From Cryptomeria japonica (lineage: Eukaryota > Streptophyta > Pinopsida > Cupressales > Cupressaceae): 64,000 nt of DNA. Under the pieces are notes generated by a model. It was not told where the DNA came from, ran no database searches, and worked only from the letters and a program-made list of their open reading frames with translations. Location of the stretch: positions 260,894,425 to 260,958,424 of the forward strand of contig NC_081415.1 of NCBI RefSeq assembly GCF_030272615.1, read 5' to 3'. The translations under genes were made by a program, and so were the position numbers. Positions 12,081 through 23,117 of the stretch are shown here, in pieces. Position 1 is the first letter of the stretch. Each line of letters starts with the position of its first letter.

Positions 12081-12750
12081 CAAATCGTCGGAATTCTGGC
12101 GCAATTTCGTCGCACTACCGACAAAAAAAGTCGTCAAAAACTTTGTGTCGGAAGTTCCGACTATCCTTGTGGTCGTCGCAATTCTGACATCACCTCCAAC
12201 CTTTATGACGGCCACCATGGATGCTCATACCCCGAAATAATACCATCACGATCTCGGCCTACCATCGGAATTTCGACACCAAAGGGTAAAATTTTGACAA
12301 AGGAGTGTCATTGGATGCACAGCATCCTCATCGGAACTCTCCTGGAGGTCATCGTCGATAGGCTCCAGGAGAGTTTCGACGAGGATGTTGTGCATCTGAC
12401 GGTACTCCTCTATCAGAATTTTACCCTTTGGTGTCGGAATTCCGACAATAGGCCAATTTTTCAAAAAAAAAAAAAAATTATAGAAAAAGATTGACATTGG
12501 TATCTCTCATCTATCTCTCTTCTCTATCCCTCTCTACTATCTCTCGTCGACGGCCTCCAGGAGAGTTCCGACAAGGATGCTGTGCATCCGATGGCACTCC
12601 TCTATCGGAATTTTACCCTTTGGTGTTGGAATTCCGACGGTAGGCCGATTTTTCAGAAAAAAAAAAATTATAGAAAAAGATTGACATTGGTATCTCTCAT
12701 CTATCTCTCTTCTCTATCCCTCTCTACTATCTCTCTTCTCTCTCCCCTCT
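12060..12750. repeat. Left subterminal repeat region of the CACTA element
   Basis: The region is dense in GTCGG, CCGAC and CGACGG motifs and GTCGGAATTCCGAC-type palindromes. A segment at about 12255-12349 is present as an inverted copy at 12361-12456 and again at 12554-12648. The latter two lie in a tandem duplication with a 192-bp period (CTCCAGGAGAGTT at 12363 and 12555). In CACTA families the TNPA-type protein binds such subterminal repeats. The 66-92 codon frames here (12246-12860) are products of the repeat and are not genes. Confidence 0.85.
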
Positions 12751-12900
12751 CTAGGTCTCTTTCTCCATCCCTCTCTTCTTCTCTCCCTCTCTACTTCTCT
12801 TTCTCTACCCTCTCCAGGTCATTACCTCTTCCTCTCACCCTCTCTCTCTCACCTCTATAGGTCTCACCTTCCATTCCTCCATCATTACCCATGTTGTCAA
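12485..12900. repeat. Polypyrimidine (TCTC-rich) low-complexity tract
   Basis: TATCTCTCTTCTCTATCC-type sequence occurs in two blocks (about 12500-12547 and 12692-12865). The second continues as a long C/T-rich run. It overlaps the end of the 192-bp duplication. Confidence 0.85.
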
Positions 12901-13790
12901 GTTGCAAGATATTTCCCAAAGTAACTGGTTGCTAGGGTTGATTTGCTTAAGTGTTGGAGTCGGAGTTAGATGAGACCTGCATGATTAAGTTATATTAAGT
13001 GATCAAGTCGCCAAGATCTCAATTGTAAACATGACTAGGTTCTAGGGTTTTATGGTAGCATAGGTCAAGATTGAGGTATGGTGGTCAAGAATTACCTTCC
13101 AATGACAAAAGACATCCAAACGATGAAGAATGAAGCCAATGAACTCATAGAAGTTTGGAGGGGATAATTTGACTAAGTTAAAATTTTGTTTAAGTCATGG
13201 TCATGATACTAGCTTGCTCATCAAGAGCAATTTGTGTGAATGAACCCTAGAAATGTGCCCATGCTAGAGAAGCAAGAATTACAATAAAACCTAAGGCAAT
13301 GCTAATAAGGGGTCAAAATTAAAGAATTAGGGTACAAAAAACAAAATTTAGCTAAGTCGAGATGTTGCTCAAGGATGACCTAAATCATGGAGTGTAAATC
13401 AATCATGAAACATGAAAATGGATAGGTCTTGACCCAAGCAACGTAAGTCCCCCTTGTGATTCCAGCAAATATCACATCACAATCATTAAGTCTATCTGCA
13501 ATATAAAGTCAAGACCTAACTATTGGAATCTTGGAGTCATCCCATTTGATCACGTAGTTTAGCACTTGGGAGGATTTTGTTCAAGAGAGGATAGAATACT
13601 TAGTATTTTATTTTGTGTTACATAGTGCATAAAAAACACATCAACAGAAACCATTGAAAGGTTTGGTTAAAGCCTTCGAATCACAATCTCTACGAGAAGC
13701 TATCAAGAGTGCCCAGAATTTGGAAACTTTAGTATCCAAGAACATAATTCATAAGGCACCACTTTTAGAGCAACCAAAGAAGCCTATCAA
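12901..13790. other. CACTA non-coding region with a weak gag-like fragment
   Basis: No supported gene is present. A 64-codon plus-strand frame at 13654-13848 contains AFESQSLREAIKSAQNLETL, loosely recalling a Ty3-type gag end, but it is too short to assign. The rest is anonymous. Confidence 0.35.
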
Positions 13791-16700
13791 TGTAATATTT
13801 TATTTACCTTGGATATGTTTTATCCTAAGTGTGATATTCCACTATTAAAAAGCTTAATTAGGTAATATTTTTACTTAGGTAGAATAAGATAATGAGTTGC
13901 ACATTCTCCTTCTTTGATTGAGATTCTACTTTTTCCTTGTCACAAATTTGGAAACTTAGATAAGCAATTTCTTTTTTTGGTTTTCTACCTCTTCATGATC
14001 CTCATGGATTTGGAATCTTGGAAGCTATATATTGTAGGTTTTTCCTCGATTAACATATCAAATGAAACTATTGTGAGCTTTCATATCTTAACATACCAAG
14101 GGCTTAAGTTTGGGGACGACAGGGGGATGACGAAGGGGGCGGGGTGGGATGCAAATATATATACAACTTAAAAAATTAATTATAAAAGGATGTGTATAGA
14201 ATAAGTATAACAACTGTAAATAAAACTTTGCCACACTATGTAAATTTTACAATAAACATTAAAAATATGTCAATGATTGCGTTAAAATTTGAACATTAAC
14301 AATGGTGGTAGAGTTTTGGAACTTTGGGAACAAACTAAGAATAAGTATAAGAATTGTAGATGAAACTTTGGCATACTAAGTGTTTAAACTAGTCAACATA
14401 AAAAAAATGGAAACAATTGCATTAACAATAAGAATGGTGGGTAGAGGTTTGGGGTCAATGGGTAGTGCCCCAAGTGGGGGGTTTGGGGCAGAGCCCCCAT
14501 CAAGGTTAGGGGGCATTGCCAAACCTTTAATACAAATGACATTTTCACAATAATTTCACCATTTTTGTTTAGAATTGGAGTTTCTAATTGGGGGCCATGG
14601 GAGACTCATAGGCATCCTCAAGATGGTCAAGAGACTCCTTGGAGTCCCTAGGACGTCCCTAAGTGGTGCGGCAAGGGGATGTTTCCCCTAAGTATTGCAT
14701 CCTGAAAAAATAGGGATTTTGGAGGGGGGGAAGGGGTCCCCATGTTTCAATGGTTTCAAAAGATTCTAAGTTTTTTTTTTATCTTGTCATAACAAAATAT
14801 ACTCCTCTTGCATCCTTGGATGATTTGAAAATTGAAAACAATTCGACAAGAAAAAACTAACTTCTAAAGTTTAGACTTAGTTTTCTTTTTTTATCCAAGT
14901 CACTACAACATTTCAATGATCAAAGTAGCTTTTTTTTGGTGGTTTCGAAGCATCCAAAAGGCTTGAGAAATTCAATATTAGCTTTCATTCCACCAAAATT
15001 GGAGATCAAGAAGCATGCTCACAAACAAGGATTTGTTTGTAACTTAAGGTAATCGACTAGTTGTTGGGGCATTTTCAAGTCTAAAGAACCTACCATAGTG
15101 TCAAAAAGGCCCATAAGACCCCATTTTCATCTAAAACTTGTCTCTTTTGGTCGTAGAAGCATTTAAGGAAAAAAAAATCACACAACCAATGATATGCCTA
15201 TACCATACATATTTGAGTTAAAATAAAAATAAAAAATTGACAAGGTTTGGAGACCATTGAACAATTTGGGAGATTGCTAATACATACACTCAATTTATAA
15301 AGTCTCAATTTGATGTACTTAATCTTTGAGAGGCCTATACAAAAGCATTTTGTAATTGCGAACTAAGATAAATTTCCATTTTTGGCAGTTTTCATCATGG
15401 ATTATGGTATTAAATTCTGACATTCTATTGTCAAGATAAATTCAGAGAACCATTTGTACTCGAAACAAGGGAGAGTGAAAAATTACATTATGTAGGATCT
15501 CCTGCCCTATCTCATTGAATTCATTCCTACACCAAGTGACTATGAACAAAAGCGTAGGTATTTAACAACAATGACATGGTCCATGGACTAGTGATCCTCC
15601 TCTTGATACTCCATCTACAAATGAGAACATCTCTTATACACGTTGCTACTTCAGAATTAAAAGTTGCTTCTTCTATAACTTTCCATGATTCTTTGCAATA
15701 GGATAATATGTCTTCTAGATTCACCCCACTAGGACACATTCCTATCAAGCATCTTTACTTTTTTGAAAAGTAGACCACATTTTAGATCTAGATGACACCA
15801 TAATGACTTTGATTTCCTCTTGCAAGATATTCCTCCATCATGTATTGCTTCATCGAAGTTCAAATTTGCTTCTTCAAGGGCTCTCAATGATTCTCTATAT
15901 AGAATTCTTCGTGTCTATGAGATCCACTTCATTGGGAGGCCTACTTAAACATTTCACATCTATTTGTGGACTCTCACCTTTCAAATATTGATGAAACAAT
16001 TGAGAATATTTGTCTTCTCATTGATGACAATGCCCATCGAGTTACATCGTCTCCCATTGCAAATTCACTTGTTCTATCCCCACCATATCATGCAACATGA
16101 CACATTCTATTTCACATTAATTAAGGTCTCACACTTCAATGATTGTAGTCCCTGAATCTTCTATGGAACAATCATAGCTTAACATCAACATCAAGACACA
16201 TGAGTCACTTCAAAAACCATACATCTGAATTCCTTTCTACATTCCACTTGAATGGGAATTCAACAATTTGACAACTCAAGATTTCCATATTGTGAAAGGA
16301 AGGTACATCATTTGTTGCAAATGAACCTACTACAACATTCACCATTCAACATTTTGCATTGCTTTTCTCTCTTCTTTGTGGAGGCACCAACTTTAGGGGA
16401 TGGGGTGGGTCTATATTATCCTTCACATATGTCACTCGGGATGGAGTTTTGTCCTATGGATTTTCTTGTCTCTACTTCGAGAGGGTACACTCTCTTTATA
16501 ATTTGGGGTTATTTCATATTTTACATGGATACCTAGCCTTGTGACCCATTTCTTCTTACCTCAATTGCACTTAAGGGGGTGTGCCAATGTACCATTTTAT
16601 TCACCAAGTGGATATGTTTTATCGTAAGTATGATATTGCATTTGTTTGTTTAGTTTACTTAAGTAATTTCTTTTAACTTGAGATAATGACTTGCACATTC

Positions 16701-16860
16701 TCCTTCTTTCATAGGATTATGTTTTTTTCCTTATCCTCAAAAATTTGGAAACTTGGATAAACAATTCCTTGTCTTTTGGTTTTCTATCTCATCCTCATCT
16801 TCATCCTCATGGATTAAAAATCTTGGATATCGAGTGAAGATATTGTGAACTTTTTCCTTT
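13791..16860 (+). repeat. Pair of long direct repeats, possible non-autonomous LTR element
   Basis: About 230-260 bp starting TGTAATATTTTATTTACC at 13791 recurs, diverged, from 16588 as TGTACCATTTTATTCACC. Shared phrases include GGATATGTTTTATC, TTGCACATTCTCCTTCTTT and AAATTTGGAAACTT. A purine run, TTAAGGGGGTGTG, sits just before the right copy, where a 3' LTR would have its polypurine tract. The 2.6-kb interior has no recognisable gag or pol. It contains a 140-bp-spaced duplication (14197 and 14337, GAATAAGTATAA) and G-rich phrases near 14475. A small LTR element is possible, but 3' ends and target duplications could not be fixed. Confidence 0.4.
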
Positions 16861-18361
16861 TCTCTCTTATGAAATCAACTATGTTATGCTATTTTGATTT
16901 TATTATCATTTATATTTAACAATTTTAAAAATGTTATCACTTACATTAATTTCTAGGTTAATATTTATTTTGTAGATTCTAATAGAATTGAATACCATAC
17001 CCAAACAATATCTAGTATGAACTAGTTAGTTACAGGCTAGGTTCCAAGCATACTTGGTAACACAATTTTTGAGCTTGTGTTTGTTTATGATTTAACGATT
17101 GATGCATCTAGCTTTGCTACGCATCTACTTTGAATACAATGAGAGGGTGATTTTGTCTAAGCCAAGAGACCCTACTATCTAATATCACCCAAGAAAGATA
17201 CTGATATTTTACCTTGGAAATATAAGCCTTTTGTAAGTATAATTCAATGAATTGTGATAATAACTTAAAACGAAGTGAATTAAAATTTGATTGAGTTCCC
17301 CATTGTATTTTAACAAATCACCTAGGAAGATGTTCGTTCCTAACAATTTCCAATTCTCTTTCCAAAATGATGAAAAAGAAGAGAAAGGAACTAATTAATG
17401 TTGGGACAGAATTTAGAAGACCTATGTTTTGTGTCTAAAAGCTACTAGCCTAGAGAGCATGGAAACAATCTGAAGTCATGGGAGAGAGTTTCAGTTCTAT
17501 CTCCAGAAATTATGTCTAGTACTCTTGTATTGAATTTTTAAATCCTTCTAGGTTTAAATGTTCACGACGAAACTCTAAAATTTTAATAAAATACATAAAT
17601 GAAAACCAATTTTGTTTTCTTCAGAATACTTTTGAAAATCACATCACCTCAGTAATTGAACTGTAACAATAAGATTGCATACAAAGTGTAGGTTTGCTAT
17701 GAAACATGTTAAAAGGGTTAAATTGTTTCAATTAATACAAACACTGGAACTATTAAACAACAATAGCTTGTTGGTAATCAGGATTTTGGACTATACCCAC
17801 ATTTTACACCTTTTCATACAGTTACAAAGAACATAGAAAACATGTACGTGGAACTACAGATTCCAACATATGTAAAAATACAACAATCTAAATAAGAATG
17901 GGAAGCATGTGGAGAATGGTTAAGACATGCATAAATAAAAGGAAATCAAAAATCTCTCAATGTGTATCACAAACAAATCTAGGAAAAAAGCTTTTAGGCA
18001 GGGGACCGATATGATCATAAAAATTTCAAAACTTCCAAAGTATAGAGCATTTGAGATTTTACAGAGAATGCACTAATTCAGCTTTATTCATGATGAGGCA
18101 TATTCACAACTTTTGCAGTCGCACCATGTGTTGTTCGTGTTGGCTCTGTTGGACCCTGCAATTAAGACTCAATATATGTACATTATTCAATAAGATTAAC
18201 TGTGCAACATAATGAAATATTGAAAAGTGTGTTATCTTATTGAGCTTCGCTTTGTTTGGAGAATAGTTTAATATTCTCTACTTAACAGGGCCAACCACGT
18301 GAAGGTGGAAGCTCATTTGCCCCCCCCACCCCTAACATCACTCTAAATTCCCTGTTAACAT
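16861..18361. other. CACTA 3' flank with no supported gene
   Basis: AT-rich sequence without recognisable frames or repeats. It lies downstream of the minus-strand second gene. Confidence 0.5.
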
Positions 18362-18570
18362 CTAACATTCATTCATTCTTTCATTCATTCTTTCATCCAT
18401 TATTAAAATATAACATTCATTCATTATCACATAACGTTCATTAACACATAAAATTCATTAACTTTCATTAAATCGCAACATTCATCAATAATCATCAACA
18501 CATATCATTCATGAACATTCATTAGCCTATAATTACATTCATTAACACATAAAAATCAGTCATTATCAAA
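18362..18570. repeat. Imperfect ATTCATT / CATTAACACATAA repeat
   Basis: CATTCATTCTTT and TTCATTAACACATAA phrases recur irregularly about ten times. The tract lies immediately downstream of the final coding segment of the second CACTA gene, in what would be its 3' untranslated region. Confidence 0.7.
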
Positions 18571-18585
18571 TAAGGTAGATTACAA

Positions 18586-21500
18586 TCATTTCTTTCTTTG
18601 TTTTTTCTTTGAAGCTATGAAAAGACTAAGTGGAACATCGGTTTCTTCATCATTTCCCCCATCTTCGGATGTTCTACCCTCTTCTCGTGCTCTTGATGTA
18701 TGCCTAGTCCTATACAAAGGACGAGGATGTTGAACCAAAGGGGGGTCCTCTGCAATAACAAAGAATTGGGTTAAATTCAAAACATTTTTTTATTATTGTT
18801 ACAAGTATTTCATTAATTTAAAGAACACAACCGTTACACTCTTTACCTGATGGTGCCACATCATCTTCCACATCATTTTGTCTAGCCTCAACCTCGACAT
18901 GTTGAACACCCTCTAGATCCTCTGGAGTTGAAATATGAAACATTACATTAATCAATACACCAATTGCAATTAAATTTGTTTAAAGGAATAACAGTGGTCC
19001 TCTTTACCTGATTGGGGAACATCACGTTCCTGATATTGTCTACCCGGATCATGCTCCACTTGGTCACCACCGACTACATGCTCTAAAATATTAACAATAA
19101 AGGTTACATTAATTACTACACTAATTTTCAATTTAAGATGTTTAATTGCATTAATAATTACATAAAAAAAATTGAATAGCAAATGAATACCTCCACTACT
19201 AGGATGCACATCCGGACCTTCATGTACAGGTTTTCTTCCATGATTATCATGATGCATTCCAATGTCATGCATAGTGTTATCATTGCTTGCTTATTTAAAA
19301 AAAATATAGTCACTTTATGTTGAAACTTAACATTAAATAGATTATTGGTTAAGTATTCAATTTGAAATAATTTTCATTTAGCTTAATTACCGTTGTGACA
19401 GATGCATCAGAATCTCGTGTTTTCCCACTCAATTCTCATAGCCGTTCAGCCACGGCTATATAGCCTTGCTGGTGGCCAATTCTCTTGTCATCTTCTATGG
19501 GCGCTCTATTGAATTCAAAGCCCTGCATTTTTTCTTAGTATTGTGAATTTTGCTTCTATTGTTTGATCAAAAAAAAATTGTTTACAATTTATAAATATTT
19601 TGATGTGATACTTAATTTACTGACTCTTACAATTCGTGCGGCAAGTTTCATATAACCACCAAAGCCGAGTTTGTGTTGCCCATTATTTTCTTGTCTTGCC
19701 TTGGTTGCCTTTGACGTGTCACTCAATCTATGAAAAGTTTGAAATATGTTAGATTATATAAATATAATGAATAATTAGTACATATTCACATTCTTAATAG
19801 TATCACATACCTTCTTCTGGCATCTGGTGGTGTATTTCCTTTTTTCCTTTCAATTCTCTCCTTTGCATCCAAAATTAGGTCCTTCCACTCCCTCTCTGGA
19901 ATCATGGGGGGACACTCATACTTTACGTTCTTCTCTAAATGTGTCTTGTATTGGTCCCTCACATACTTTAGATATGTGTCAGCTTTTTCCAGGAGCTTAG
20001 TCTTGTCGAATGTGTGATTTCCAAACAACCCTACCATATGGTTTGTGAGTTCATCTTTTAACTTTTTTTCTTGGTCATTCCACCTTTAAAGAAAAAACAA
20101 ACCTGTTAGATTTAGAAAGAAACTGAAGCTACCTTTGATATAGTTCGAGAAATGGATAAAAGGAAAACTATTCTAGCAATGATATGAAATCAAAATAGTG
20201 GATAAGGGTTAGTTCACGTATGATGTTCCACCTTTTACGTATGGTGGGTCCAAATATCTGCAATGTAATGTCATTAAGATTTTTATAAAAAATATCATTT
20301 CCTGCAAAAAAAACATGGGATCATTAGTCCAAAATGAGTGATCAGTAAGTAAATTACAATTAGACTATATATAATAATAATTTTAAAGTACCTAGAACCT
20401 TCTGTATTTTCAAGGGAATCAATTCTTCGTCGCTCACCACCAATGTGGCCTGCAACATTCCCATACTAGCAATACGGGAAGATCCAGGAAATGATGGTAT
20501 GTTATCACCAGTAGTCGCCTCTGGCGCATCCTCATGTGCATCTCCTGCCACAGTAAATGAATCCACTATGAAATGCCTCCAAGAAAGAACACTTCAAGGG
20601 TAATAAACACATAACGAAAGAGAGAGAAAAAGAGGGATCTACCACCAGTGGGTGGGTCCACACGAGCCGGTGCAACAAACGATGTCTGCATGCTATGTGT
20701 TGCCGACATTGCAGTCGGCAATACAGTTGGGGTCGGCCTCGGGCCCATGTCAGCACCTAAAGAGTAATACATTAAATATGTAAAACATTAAAAAAACAAG
20801 TTCACAAGTCCAAAGGAGTGGTTTTAATATATAGAACATGGTCATCACCTGAACTACCCGCAATACCTTGATCATCACCACCAGGATGATGAGGCCTTAT
20901 AAATTTCTGTAAAAACAACACATACATATTTTAGTTAATGACATAAAAGAGAAAAAAATATAAACCATTATTGAACTTTTGTTATGATTAAAGCTTTCAT
21001 TACTGCTTACTTGCAAGTTTTCCACTGTCCGCAACAATAGTTGCACCCTCTGTGTTATCTCATCATTCTGAGGGCTTATGGCTGCCAAATAACCAATCTC
21101 TTGGCTAATTTTTCTAATATTCTTTTGTACCAATTGTATAGGGTTTGCACTAAGTGTGATGTCATCAGTGCATAACATTGTCGAGCGCCCCACATTCCTA
21201 TGGAGGTGCTAAGGTACTGCGGGTTCCTTTCCCTTATCCTGAACATCCGTCTGTGACAAGAATATAATTAACACTATCAAAATTACTTTAAAACACTCAA
21301 GAAAATATCATAATGTAATAGTTTGCTTCTATCTAATTTGTACAATTACAATGAGGTTTACCTGCTCCATAGAAGTGTCGGGACCTACACCCCTATCTAT
21401 GCTATGTGGTGGATCCATGTGGCCCTGTCACAAAGAAAAAATATAAAAACGTTAGCGAAATGAAACCAATAGACTTAGCAAAAAAACTTAATAATACAAT

Positions 21501-22301
21501 GGTTTATTGGATTCATTAATTGGAAGTTGGCTTAAATGGTATATATATAGTACGTACCACCCCCATGATAGTAACTTTGTTTGTATCTATACGATTCAAA
21601 TTGTAATGGATTAGCAGCTCTTCCCCTGCACTTATTGATTTTATTGCACATACAAACACACAATTTCCCTCACGTGCCTCAAATATGCAATTGGGTTGCT
21701 TATTAGTTGACCCAGGTCATGTACTATTTATAAAACCTGCAATATTCCCTGTTGCTTTTGGCCTTCCATCAATGTATAAAACCACTCGTTTACTTTGATC
21801 ATTATCTTTTTCTTGTATATAATTGGTTGACAGTGCATACCTATGCATACTTTTTTTATATCGAACAATCTGCATCCAATCATTATAATTGTAACAAGGT
21901 CCAACAAACTCCATCAATTCAGCAACTTTGTTGTAACAGACCTTTATGTTGTCCATGGAAAATAGGCCCAAACCATCTAACGACGAAGGTGCTATGCGAT
22001 ATATCCTCTCATTAACACAAAAATCAGTGTTTATTGGAGGAAGTTCCTTGGGTACACATTGTTTCAGTAGATGTTTGTACCTCAAGGGCACCTCAATGTC
22101 GCATTTGGTCTCATCATCATAAGAACATGACCCCCCTTGAGCAAGAAAAAATTCCATGCATTTATTGAATTTTCTTCTAATCTTTTGACCTCTAGTTGAT
22201 CTCCCTATTTGAGATCTACTACATGTCTCACTTTCCTCTTCTATTCCTGCATTTCCCTCACTCGAGGAAGACACATCTAACAAATACCTATTTGGTGATA
22301 C
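18586..22301 (-). pseudogene. Second CACTA gene: SET-like domain joined to Transposase_24/TNPD-like region, multi-exon, decayed
   Basis: The first recognised exon (about 22301-21558) encodes a SET-like domain: GLGLFS, ELMEFVG, YIDGRPKATGNIAGFINS, PNCIF and SAGEELLIHYN. The usual NHSC motif reads NST, followed by a TGA where CGA would encode Arg. Further exons with GT/AG borders and consistent phase are about 21424-21362, 21250-21011, 20906-20849, 20756-20643, 20544-20392, 20301-20232, 20083-19811, 19727-19631 and 19522-19391. The late exons (FGPTIRKRW, then WNDQEKKLKDEL, then RLSDTSKATKARQENNG and GFGGYMKLAA) resemble the plant Transposase_24 family encoded by En/Spm elements. Acidic/His-rich tail exons (about 19285-18586) end in SKKKQRKK. 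Stops occur at about 21717, in the exon starting 21250, and in the last conserved exon. A further 5' exon near 22551-22627 is possible. Confidence 0.75.
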
Positions 22302-23061
22302 CTATGCACCAGCAAATGAGAGAGTTAGTTGGTAATGAGAGAGATATTTTGCAAATGAGGGTAATATTGATGAAGAAGTCGGCCATAAAGTTGATGTTGA
22401 GATTAAAATTTGAGTAAGTCCAACTGGGGCCTCAAGTGTTGATAATTGTATTATATTTGCTGCTAATGTTGAGGTTTGAAAAACTGAGGAAGTTTGTTTT
22501 TCTTGTAATTTTTAAAAATAATATTATTTCTATAAGGTGTATTGACTTATACCTATCAATCCATGAGACTGTGCAGGATCCTCGTCAAAGGGGTTCAGGT
22601 TCCTGCACCAACAATTGAGCATCATAAGCATTACATTTGTAATTTGATAAACAATAAATACTGCAGTATCATAAGCATCATAAGCATCACATATGTATCA
22701 TCATATATGTAATTGAGCATCATAAGAATCACATATGTATCATCATAAACATGTAATCCATCATATACGTATCATAAATCACCATCCATCACATAGCTAA
22801 TAAGTAGTCCACATTCCATAAATAAACACAAAGTTCAAAAAATGTCACATGTATCATCATAAGCATGTAATCCATCACATATGTATTTTAAATCACCATC
22901 TATCACATAGCTAGAGGTGCATCATGAATTAATTAAGTAATAGCATTAAAATTCAAAACATATGAATTATTTATGTAACCATATAAGTCAAATCAATTTC
23001 TATCAAGATATCAATATTAAATAGATAATATAATAATCGCATCTCATACATTTCATTCATG

Positions 23062-23086
23062 TCATTGATCTTCTTCTTCATCCAAC

Positions 23087-23117
<31 letters not shown>

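Noticed and set aside
12246-12860. Small frames in the CACTA left end
   Set aside because: Mirror frames of the inverted/direct subterminal duplication, containing no domain.
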